From: an uncultured Gammaproteobacteria bacterium
Lineage (GTDB): Bacteria; Pseudomonadota; Gammaproteobacteria; Nitrosococcales; Methylophagaceae
Length of the DNA: 5,315 nt
Direction of reading: 5' to 3'
Assembly (NCBI GenBank): GCA_913058195.1
Contig: CAJXPP010000165.1
Location: 1-5,315 of the forward strand
A program made the position numbers and the translations under genes. The notes beneath the pieces were generated by a model. That model ran no database searches. It worked only from the letters and a program-made list of their open reading frames with translations, and was not told the DNA's origin. Shown in pieces: positions 1 to 5,315 of the stretch. Within the stretch, counting starts at the first letter, position 1. The number at the start of each line of letters is the position of its first letter.

Positions 1-27
1 GGGCTCGGAGATGTGTATAAGAGACAG
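1..27 (+). other. Nextera/Tn5 adapter remnant, left end (artificial)
   Basis: Positions 9-27 are exactly the 19-bp Tn5 mosaic end AGATGTGTATAAGAGACAG. Positions 1-8 (GGGCTCGG) match the 3' part of the Nextera read-2 tail that precedes it. This is library-preparation sequence left by incomplete trimming, not a natural transposon end, because the matching read-1 adapter sits at the other end of the contig. Confidence 0.98.
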
Positions 28-265
28 GTACCAAGAAATGTTATTTATTAAATAAAAATATTTGATGATGGGGGCCACGGAGATGCGTGGTCCTTGTTAT
101 CTTACTTTCTATAAAGGTGAAGCTTTAAGATACATAAAATTTTTATTACAAGCACATAAGTAGCTTAACGGGGAGTCATGAAAAGGGAGGTTGATAAAGA
201 TATTTTTGGTGCTTTAAAAGAAGTAGCAAGATATTAATTTATCATTACGAAACTATAATCATGAA

Positions 266-571
266 TTGATTGGTGTCGAATATTACATTCGACTTCATAC
301 TCTCTCTCATGATCAAATACATGAGCTTTCACAGCTGTGGAAGAAAAAATGCCAAAGATGCCATAAGGAAAAACTTGTATCTCAGTGTATGGTCGTCCAG
401 ATATTCATCCTCATTTCTATTACAGCACATTCTGTAGGGGTAATGGTTGATACTCTGACGGGACTTATTGGAATGATTGCAATGCTTGAAGATAAACGCG
501 TCGGTGTAGCCAAGCCTAACCTGCAAGATGCGAGGAATGTTTATCAGCATTTACTACACCAGAAGCGCTAA
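266..571 (+). CDS. Doubtful 101-residue open frame, no recognisable family
   Basis: I do not recognise this product and it may not be a gene. The frame is open from about 227 to the TAA at 569-571, but there is no ATG near its start. The only early start is TTG at 266, with no Shine-Dalgarno sequence before it. The predicted protein has a polar N-terminus (1-38), a hydrophobic stretch at about 42-73 that could make one or two membrane segments, and a basic polar tail ending HLLHQKR. A CxxCH motif (C29, C32, H33) resembles a c-type haem site, but no export signal precedes it, so I treat it as chance. A 73-codon frame on the opposite strand (329-550) overlaps it and is no more convincing. It could be a decayed gene, a small membrane protein or noise. 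Confidence 0.2.
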   Translation: MIGVEYYIRLHTLSHDQIHELSQLWKKKCQRCHKEKLVSQCMVVQIFILISITAHSVGVMVDTLTGLIGMIAMLEDKRVGVAKPNLQDARNVYQHLLHQKR

Positions 572-793
572 TTAGGGTCTAAATTCTGACTGTAATGGTA
601 ATGGTTTAACGATTCTCTGAAATAATTAGCCAAAGATCAAATGAAGATAGATTCAATAAAAACTTCAACACTGAAATAGTGCTAAGGCTTGATTATATAA
701 GCTGTGCTCACAGATACCTGAACCTCGGGCAAAGAGATTATTAGTCGATATAACGTCAAACACCAAAATATAAAACTACCGTTAAATGAATGG

Positions 794-813
794 CGGCTAT
801 TGAACCATAGCCG
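794..813. repeat. Perfect 7-bp inverted repeat, 6-nt loop
   Basis: CGGCTAT (794-800) and ATAGCCG (807-813) are exact reverse complements around the loop TGAACC. The stem is fairly GC-rich within AT-rich DNA and could fold in RNA from either strand. Neither side carries the run of T expected of an intrinsic terminator, so a termination role is only possible. Confidence 0.5.
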
Positions 814-935
814 ACATTACGATCTCAATTTAATAGGCTGAGCCATAATTAAGTTACCTGACCCTTTGATACGTTTATATTAATCTCATAAATTAATGAT
901 GACTTTCTATTACATGAAGGCTCAGTTATTTTTTG

Positions 936-958
936 ATTGCTACTTTAGTTGTAGCAAT
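936..958. repeat. Perfect 8-bp inverted repeat, 7-nt loop
   Basis: ATTGCTAC (936-943) and GTAGCAAT (951-958) are exact reverse complements around TTTAGTT. It lies 97 nt past the stop codon of the minus-strand SulP gene, so a read-through operon transcript would contain this hairpin near its 3' end. On that strand the stem is followed by CAAAAAAT, not a T-tract. A run of T precedes it on the plus strand. It is therefore not a standard intrinsic terminator in either direction, but could act as a 3'-end stabilising hairpin. Confidence 0.5.
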
Positions 959-1054
959 GGATTCTCTACATGAAATGGGGCTGCTAAAAAGGTAATTGAA
1001 CCCCCGCCAGACTTTGTAAGGAAGTAATTATATCCTCTATTATTTAGTTTTCGA

Positions 1055-2716
1055 TTAATTATTTTGTGTTTGAGTATGACCGGATTGTATTTCCTTAATA
1101 CCCTGCATAGCTGCTTCCAGTGCTTGTTCACGGGATTCAAAATGATGAGCATCGTGCAGGTATTCATCCGCTTCTAAGGCAGAAAGAACTTGTCTGACCT
1201 CTGGGTTCATATCACACATATATAGTCTTCTATTTGAGTGTTCAGCATCATTGGCGATTGTTTCCACGGCTAATGCTGCCGAAACGTCAAGAAAAGGAAC
1301 TCTACTAAAATCAAGTACTATTGCCAGCGTACCGCCCTGTAATTGTGATCGGGCATGGTGGCCAAGATCAGCTGCTGCACCAAAACTTAAAGGACCACTG
1401 AAATCAAAAATGGTTAGTAAGTCCCCAGTCTCATCCAGGATCTCCAATTCGCGAGGGGTGGCCGTATGGCGAACTAAGTGACTTGCTTTTAACCTTTCCA
1501 TTTGTTGATTAGCGACTTGCTTTACGAATGCAAGTGAGGCCAAAACAACTCCGGCTGCAACAGCCGTCATCAAATCAACAAAGATGGTGAGCGCAACAAC
1601 AATAATCATTAATACCAGATCCCATCGAGGCCCACGATGTGAATTTTTTATATAACTCCAGTCAATGATGTCTAGGCCTACTTTTACTAAAATACCAGCT
1701 AGCACGGCATGAGGAATATAGGATGCCAATGGCCCCATTCCTAGAACAACGGTTAGCAATAGAATTGCGTGGACCATACCTGAAATTCGGGTTTTACCAC
1801 CCGTTCTAATATTAATGACTGTTCGCATAGTCGCACCCGCTCCGGGAGCACCGCCAAATAAACCAGCTAGAGCGTTACCGATGCCCTGACCAATTAACTC
1901 ACGGTTAGACTGGTGTCGTGTCCGAGTCATATTGTCGGCAACCAGAGACGTCAACAGGCTATCAATAGAACCTAGCACGGCGAGTACCAACGCAGCTTCT
2001 GCGACAATCAAAAATGATGCTTGAGTTATGACAGGTAAATGTAGATCTGGCAAACCAGTTGGAATAGCTCCCAATATTGGCACTGAGCCTATAAATAGAC
2101 TAATTAAGGTACCGATAATTAGGGCGGCAAGTGGACCTGGTACAAACTTAGCTAAGCTTGCTGGCCATTTCATCGCAATGAGGAGGGTCAATAATCCTAA
2201 GACTAATGCAGCAATATTCATGTTTCCAAGCGCTGTAGGTGCGTACATTAATGCACCTAATGTACCTGCAGGCGCCTCTTGACCGAGCAACGGACTTATT
2301 TGAAGAATAATGATGATGCCACCAATACCACTCATAAAGCCACTGATTACGGGATAGGGAACCAGGCTGATGTAATCACCTAGTTTAAAAACACCAAATA
2401 AAATCTGAAAAATGCCTGCCAGAATAATCGTCGTGAAAATCAGTTCTATGTTCCCAGAAAGGTCGGGATGAATAGCAATACTGGCAACTACCCCAGCAAC
2501 AACGACTGTCATAGGACCCGTAGGACCAGACACCTGGGTCTCAGTACCACCAAATAATGCAGCAAAAAAACCAACAAAAATGGCACCGTATAAGCCTGCA
2601 ATAGGCCCTAGGCCAGAAGCTACACCCATCGCTAGTGCCAATGGCAGAGCAACGACGCCAGCTGTTATACCGCCGAATAAATCACCACGAAGATGACGAG
2701 TTGTTAAATTAAACAT
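1055..2716 (-). CDS. SulP-family anion transporter with STAS domain, BicA-like; probable bicarbonate importer
   Basis: This 553-residue inner-membrane protein has the length and order of a complete SulP carrier: a hydrophobic transport domain (about 11-400) and a cytoplasmic STAS domain (about 420-540). It closely resembles the cyanobacterial Na+/bicarbonate symporter BicA in the N-terminal RGD-FGG-TA-V-ALP block, the PTGPMTVV block (65-72), SGFMSGIG (125-132) and the LLTSLVAD region. D252, T256 and the G294-A295-T296 triplet fall where BicA has its sodium/substrate-site residues, and T66 matches the threonine of its PTGPM loop (family positions recalled from the BicA structure). The STAS domain keeps an LDFS...LDVSA core (468-480). 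ATG is preceded by AAGGA (2722-2726 on the plus strand) at 5-nt spacing. It lies 48 nt downstream of the carbonic anhydrase gene in one operon, which favours bicarbonate over sulfate, but substrate is inferred. Confidence 0.9.
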   Translation of the reverse strand: MFNLTTRHLRGDLFGGITAGVVALPLALAMGVASGLGPIAGLYGAIFVGFFAALFGGTETQVSGPTGPMTVVVAGVVASIAIHPDLSGNIELIFTTIILAGIFQILFGVFKLGDYISLVPYPVISGFMSGIGGIIIILQISPLLGQEAPAGTLGALMYAPTALGNMNIAALVLGLLTLLIAMKWPASLAKFVPGPLAALIIGTLISLFIGSVPILGAIPTGLPDLHLPVITQASFLIVAEAALVLAVLGSIDSLLTSLVADNMTRTRHQSNRELIGQGIGNALAGLFGGAPGAGATMRTVINIRTGGKTRISGMVHAILLLTVVLGMGPLASYIPHAVLAGILVKVGLDIIDWSYIKNSHRGPRWDLVLMIIVVALTIFVDLMTAVAAGVVLASLAFVKQVANQQMERLKASHLVRHTATPRELEILDETGDLLTIFDFSGPLSFGAAADLGHHARSQLQGGTLAIVLDFSRVPFLDVSAALAVETIANDAEHSNRRLYMCDMNPEVRQVLSALEADEYLHDAHHFESREQALEAAMQGIKEIQSGHTQTQNN

Positions 2717-2764
2717 ATGAATCCTTGTTTGTCGCGCTTAAACACCGACTGAAATATTATGGTG

Positions 2765-3394
2765 CTAGTTATTGGAATAACGCTCAACAATTGGAATAAA
2801 GGCTTGCTGCTCTTGGTCGTAACAAGTCACGCTACCGCTGGCTATATCATAAACCCAGCCATGTAACTTAATACTGTTAGTAGCCATTTTTGCTGCCACG
2901 CTAGGGTGTGTTTCCAGGTGTTTCAATTGCAAAAGCACATTTTCTTCGGTCATTTCTAATAGGTGTTCTGAGCCTACTTTTGGATGTCGAGCTTTCACTC
3001 TAGCTTGCGCGGCTGCGCAGTGTGACAACCAATTTGAAACATGGGGCAGACTTTTTAGCGCGTCGGGATTTAAAGCACCCTTCATAGCACCACAGTCTGA
3101 ATGCCCCAAAACAACAATGTCTTTAACACCCAAACCCGCGACTGCGAATTCAATAGATGCTGTCATACCACCCGTCATATTGGAGTGAGGCGGGACAATA
3201 TTACCTGCATTGCGACAAATAAATAAATCCCCAGGCAGTGTTTGGGTGATTAAATTTGGATCAACGCGAGAATCAGCACACGTTATAAGTAATACCTCTG
3301 GTTGCTGTTCACTGGCAAGGCTCTCGAATAGCGCCTGATTTTCAGTAAAGCCAGTTTTCTGAAATTCTGTAACACCAGAAATTAGTTTGTCCAC
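2765..3394 (-). CDS. Beta-class carbonic anhydrase (CynT/CcaA type)
   Basis: This 209-residue cytoplasmic zinc enzyme interconverts CO2 and bicarbonate. Diagnostic motifs are intact: CADSR (C39, D41, R43) and GHSDCGAM (H98, C101). C39, H98 and C101 are the expected zinc ligands and D41-R43 is the catalytic dyad. RNAGNIVPPH (61-70), EENVLLQL and LHGWVYDI place it with the bacterial CynT / cyanobacterial CcaA / plant-like branch, at normal length. The start is GTG at 3394: a GGAG Shine-Dalgarno lies 7 nt upstream (3402-3405 on the plus strand), an in-frame TAA lies just upstream, the nearby ATG at that GGAG is out of frame, and the next in-frame Met is residue 73. It is first gene of the operon with the SulP transporter, so it probably handles imported bicarbonate. 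No cyanase gene is present, so I do not use cynT as a name. Confidence 0.95.
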   Translation of the reverse strand: MDKLISGVTEFQKTGFTENQALFESLASEQQPEVLLITCADSRVDPNLITQTLPGDLFICRNAGNIVPPHSNMTGGMTASIEFAVAGLGVKDIVVLGHSDCGAMKGALNPDALKSLPHVSNWLSHCAAAQARVKARHPKVGSEHLLEMTEENVLLQLKHLETHPSVAAKMATNSIKLHGWVYDIASGSVTCYDQEQQAFIPIVERYSNN

Positions 3395-3421
3395 AAGATA
3401 GCTCCATATTTACATTTAGAT

Positions 3422-3449
3422 ATTTTAGTTGTGTGAAGGTTAATGTAAT
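3422..3449 (-). promoter_or_regulatory. Candidate promoter of the carbonic anhydrase-SulP operon
   Basis: On the minus strand, TAAAAT (3427-3422) could be the -10 box, with a weak -35 ATTACA (3449-3444, four of six consensus bases) at 16-bp spacing. The start would be near 3415. The inverted-repeat operator centred at 3484 would then lie about 69 bp upstream, close to the usual recognition-site position for LysR-type activators, and a weak -35 box suits an activated promoter. An alternative -10 is TATATT (3457-3452), which would put the operator near -39. Confidence 0.4.
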
Positions 3450-3472
3450 TTAATATATGATTTTATGTTATT

Positions 3473-3495
3473 TGTGATAGGGAAAACCTTTCACA
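3473..3495. promoter_or_regulatory. Probable LysR-type operator: 23-bp inverted repeat with OxyR-like core
   Basis: TGTGATAGG (3473-3481) and CCTTTCACA (3487-3495) are reverse complements at eight of nine positions around GAAAA; the one mismatch pairs 3478 with 3490. The 15-bp core at 3477-3491 reads ATAG-N7-CTTT, one base from the ATAG-N7-CTAT recognition unit of OxyR. The mismatch falls on the T-N11-A pair typical of LysR-type sites. It lies between divergent genes, next to an OxyR-like regulator, so it is most likely that regulator's main binding site. Its right arm overlaps the regulator's own -35 box. Confidence 0.65.
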
Positions 3496-3518
3496 TCGAA
3501 TCTTAATAAGTGTATTAT
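3490..3518 (+). promoter_or_regulatory. Sigma70-type promoter of the LysR-type gene, probably leaderless
   Basis: TTCACA (3490-3495) matches the -35 consensus at five of six bases and TATTAT (3513-3518) matches the -10 at five of six, with the ideal 17-bp spacer. Transcription should begin about 7 nt past the -10 box, near 3525, while the ATG is at 3526-3528. No Shine-Dalgarno sequence is visible before the ATG, which agrees with a leaderless or near-leaderless mRNA. The -35 box is contained in the operator's right arm, so a bound regulator should repress its own gene. Confidence 0.6.
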
Positions 3519-3525
3519 TAGCAAA

Positions 3526-4458
3526 ATGAAAGATCTGAATATCTCATTAAAACAGCTGCGTTATTACCTAGTAGCCGCGAAACATAAAAGCTTGAGGCAA
3601 GCTGCTAAAGAACTGCGGATCTCACAGCCCTCTTTGAGTGCACAATTAAAGACGCTGGAAGTTGCATTGGGGGTAGAGTTATTTGAAAGAACCCGTGGAG
3701 GCGTGACACTTACGCCTGTAGGCAGAGACCTGATAACTGAAACAACCGTAGCAGTGAATGCAGCAGAATCAATCATTGATGCCGCTAATTTTGCAACCAA
3801 TGGCCCCACAGGAACGTTTAGGTTGGGTGTCAGCCCTTCACTGGGACCCTATTCCTTACCTTGGATATTGCCGGCTGTAAGACATGAGTTTACGGGGGTG
3901 AAGTTTTTTGTGAGAGAAGAGGTGCCCTCATCGTTAGTAGATGGCTTGATATCTGGAAACTATGATTTAATTTTCTCTCCACTGCCTATTGATGATCCAT
4001 CTATTACCGTTATGCCGTTATTTCGTGAGCCATTATTTCTAGTGGTTAATGCTAATCACCCTTTGGCGAAGTTTGAATACATCAAGGCTAGTCAATTATC
4101 TGGACTAGATATTCTTGCAATTGAGGAGCATCACCACTTTTTTAAGCTGGTTGAAGATTTATGTCAACGGTTCCATGCTCACCTATTACGTGATTATGAA
4201 GGCAGCAGTCTCGATGCTATAAGACAGATGGTATACATGGAAATGGGTGGTGCATTTCTACCGGCTTTATATATCCGGTCTGAAATACGAGACAGAGATG
4301 AATTACATGTATTAAGCATCGAAGATGAATCAATTTATCGTGTTCATGCTCTGGCCTGGCGCAATACCTCTCCGCTGCGTGGTTTTTATCGCAGTCTGGG
4401 CGAATTCTTTCAGCAAGAAATAAAAAAACAGTTCGATCAAACCGTAATTATGATGTGA
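3526..4458 (+). CDS. LysR-type transcriptional regulator, OxyR-like but lacking the peroxidatic cysteine
   Basis: This 310-residue DNA-binding regulator has an N-terminal winged helix-turn-helix (about 6-65, with A-A-ELRISQPSLSAQLKTLE around the recognition helix) and a C-terminal effector domain (about 95-300). The effector domain follows E. coli OxyR closely: GTFRLGVSPSLGPYSLPWILP, a PLF-EPLFLVV segment, LEDGHC-like IEEHHH, SLDAIRQMV and GGAFLPAL. Aligned by eye without gaps, OxyR Cys199 corresponds to H204 and Cys208 to C213, so OxyR-style disulfide sensing is not expected. H202-H204, C213, H217 and H219 form a local cluster that could instead bind metal or be incidental. The ATG is the only good start and gives a normal LysR N-terminus. 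It is divergent from the anhydrase-transporter operon across 131 bp, so it probably controls that operon and itself. The inducer is unknown; a carbon- or redox-linked signal is plausible. Confidence 0.93.
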   Translation: MKDLNISLKQLRYYLVAAKHKSLRQAAKELRISQPSLSAQLKTLEVALGVELFERTRGGVTLTPVGRDLITETTVAVNAAESIIDAANFATNGPTGTFRLGVSPSLGPYSLPWILPAVRHEFTGVKFFVREEVPSSLVDGLISGNYDLIFSPLPIDDPSITVMPLFREPLFLVVNANHPLAKFEYIKASQLSGLDILAIEEHHHFFKLVEDLCQRFHAHLLRDYEGSSLDAIRQMVYMEMGGAFLPALYIRSEIRDRDELHVLSIEDESIYRVHALAWRNTSPLRGFYRSLGEFFQQEIKKQFDQTVIMM

Positions 4459-4480
4459 AATTACTACGAGAACGTAATTA
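4443..4480. repeat. Three alternating GTAATT/AATTAC arms at the regulator's 3' end
   Basis: GTAATTA (4443-4449) recurs at 4474-4480, and their complement AATTAC lies between them (4459-4464). The middle arm can pair with either flank, giving two mutually exclusive weak 6-bp hairpins that straddle the regulator's stop codon (4456-4458). The stems are AT-rich and no T-tract follows, so this is not a convincing terminator. The remaining intergenic DNA to 4615 shows no clear terminator for either convergent gene. Confidence 0.35.
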
Positions 4481-4615
4481 GGTCATAGATCTAAATCACA
4501 ACCAGTGAAACTCCTTATTGTCTTACCTTGCTACCTCAACTCAGGAAGGCTACAAGCACAGTTTAAGAAATTGAAATAAAGGCTTAAGAGTTGTTGATCT
4601 AGTTATTTGGGCCTC

Positions 4616-5287
4616 CTAAGTTTTAGCCACTGTTATTATCTCCAGTACCCTCATTCTGTTCACGGTAGCTAGGAGTTCGTAAATTCGCGGCATAGCAAGC
4701 GTACCGGTAATATAGGGCGTAAGACAATCCATACCCTCTAACTCAATGTCAGCCAATGCCTTTTGCAGGCCAACAACAATATCTAAAGCTTCTGGATCTT
4801 TTTGCATAAGCTGTTGCTGATAATAACGAATGAGGTAACCAATAGCAGTTAGCTGAGCTTTATCAACTAATTGCTCGACCTGAGAGACATCGATCTCAGC
4901 CTGACCATAACGTAAAATACGTTTATCTATCGCTTGGATTTTCTCTCTATAGTCATTATATTTTGGGCTTAAACAGTGAGGCGGAGCTATACGTAAGTGC
5001 TGCGCTTTAATGGGTGGGAAACTGATTCCTTTAGGTATAACATCATGTGCCAACTTCTTTGCCTCACTGCTTACATCTTTGGCTATATAATTGTCCATCA
5101 TAATGACCGTGTCGGCCACACCAAAAAAATCGCCCGTTCCACCCATTACTAAGGTGACAGATACGGCATTATCTTGGTATAAATCACGGATACGATGCAC
5201 TAGTGGCGTAATAGGTTCTTTCTCTTTAGACACAAGTGCTTGCATCCGTTTGTCTCGGATCATAAAGTTAGTAGCAGACGTATCTTC
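4616..5287 (-). CDS. ABC-class ATPase of the COG3044 / PF09818 family, C-terminal part only
   Basis: Only the last 223 or so residues are present; the gene runs off the contig's right end. In members of this family, usually more than 500 residues long, EDTSATNFMIRDKRMQ follows the Walker B region, so the break falls at or beside Walker B. The P-loop is missing from the window. The next conserved block is VTLVMGGTGDFFGVADTVIMMD, followed by an all-helical C-terminal region ending in TAG at 4616-4618. These proteins are soluble predicted ATPases of unclear bacterial function; a trypanosome relative, MRB1590, is an RNA-editing factor with an RNA-binding pore, so nucleic-acid binding is possible. 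The frame stays open through the adapter and would add a false N-terminus MYKRQ (5288-5302). It is convergent with the regulator, 157 nt away, and no link to the carbon genes is evident. Confidence 0.88.
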   Translation of the reverse strand, partial: EDTSATNFMIRDKRMQALVSKEKEPITPLVHRIRDLYQDNAVSVTLVMGGTGDFFGVADTVIMMDNYIAKDVSSEAKKLAHDVIPKGISFPPIKAQHLRIAPPHCLSPKYNDYREKIQAIDKRILRYGQAEIDVSQVEQLVDKAQLTAIGYLIRYYQQQLMQKDPEALDIVVGLQKALADIELEGMDCLTPYITGTLAMPRIYELLATVNRMRVLEIITVAKT

Positions 5288-5315
5288 CTGTCTCTTATAC
5301 ACATCTGACGCTGCC
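5288..5315 (-). other. Nextera/Tn5 adapter remnant, right end (artificial)
   Basis: Positions 5288-5306 are the 19-bp Tn5 mosaic end in reverse orientation (CTGTCTCTTATACACATCT), followed by GACGCTGCC, the start of the Nextera read-1 tail on that strand. It is sequencing-library residue. On the minus strand it supplies an in-frame ATG and the codons for MYKRQ, fused to the truncated ATPase gene. Confidence 0.98.

Larger units (their letters stand above)
572..1054. other. 483-bp AT-rich stretch without a recognisable gene
   Basis: No frame here gives a convincing protein. The longest plus-strand ATG frame I found by eye, at 896-973, is 25 codons and unremarkable. A minus-strand frame covering 940-1167 begins inside the SulP gene and looks like a shadow. 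The stretch contains two inverted repeats (794-813 and 936-958), listed separately. I see no tRNA, transposase remnant or canonical Rho-independent terminator for the SulP operon, which ends at 1055. Confidence 0.6.

Noticed and set aside
9..27. Tn5-type transposon inverted ends at both edges, suggesting a natural composite transposon
   Set aside because: The 19-bp mosaic ends are joined to Nextera read-1 and read-2 tails, which are synthetic; no transposase gene is present.
350..364. c-type haem motif CxxCH in the 266-571 frame
   Set aside because: There is no signal peptide before it, the frame itself is doubtful, and a single short motif is easily fortuitous.
329..550. 73-codon minus-strand ATG frame opposite the doubtful 266-571 frame
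   Set aside because: No ribosome site or recognisable family; its existence mainly shows that this region gives open frames by chance.
940..1167. 75-codon minus-strand frame
   Set aside because: It starts inside the SulP coding sequence in another frame, has no ribosome site I can see, and resembles no family.
1251..1481. 76-codon plus-strand frame
   Set aside because: It is antisense to the STAS domain of the SulP gene, whose protein similarity is unambiguous.
2028..2282. 84-codon plus-strand frame
   Set aside because: It is antisense to the SulP transport domain and is low-complexity shadow coding.
2765..3394. Cyanate-utilisation operon, because the anhydrase resembles CynT and a LysR-type gene is divergent as in cynR
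   Set aside because: There is no cyanase (cynS) gene, the next gene is a SulP carrier and not CynX, and the regulator resembles OxyR more than CynR.
3473..3495. CRP binding site, because TGTGA and TCACA arms are present
   Set aside because: CRP sites have 6 bp between the arms; here the gap is 13 bp, and the core fits an OxyR/LysR-type site better.
3564..3809. 81-codon minus-strand frame
   Set aside because: It is antisense to the DNA-binding domain of the LysR-type gene.

Overview
The window is a complete short contig, probably metagenomic or from a draft assembly. Both ends carry Nextera (Tn5) transposase adapter sequence (1-27 and 5288-5315), so only 28-5287 is biological DNA. The proteins look gammaproteobacterial: a BicA-like SulP transporter, a CynT/CcaA-type beta-carbonic anhydrase, an OxyR-like LysR regulator and a COG3044-type ABC-class ATPase. 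I cannot assign a genus.

Layout. Positions 28-1054 are AT-rich and hold no gene I can recognise, only one doubtful 101-codon frame (266-571) and two hairpin-forming inverted repeats. Positions 1055-3394 hold a two-gene minus-strand operon: a beta-carbonic anhydrase (GTG start) followed 48 nt later by a 553-residue SulP transporter with a STAS domain. Positions 3395-3525 are a 131-bp divergent control region. Positions 3526-4458 encode a 310-residue LysR-type regulator on the plus strand. After a 157-nt convergent gap, the minus strand from 5287 to 4616 encodes the C-terminal part of an ABC-class ATPase whose 5' end lies off the contig.

How the genes fit together. The transporter would import bicarbonate, the anhydrase would interconvert bicarbonate and CO2 in the cytoplasm, and the divergent regulator most likely controls both. 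This is a compact inorganic-carbon supply module. No RuBisCO or carboxysome gene is visible, so the carbon could serve autotrophic fixation or ordinary carboxylases.

The most interesting part is the regulator and its operator. The regulator has OxyR-like architecture but has histidine where OxyR has its peroxide-sensing cysteine, within a local His/Cys cluster. The control region holds a near-perfect 23-bp inverted repeat with an OxyR-like core. Its right arm forms the -35 box of a good sigma70 promoter whose predicted start site falls almost on the regulator's ATG, suggesting autorepression and a leaderless mRNA. I see no CRISPR array, RNA gene, insertion sequence or clearly novel multi-gene system.
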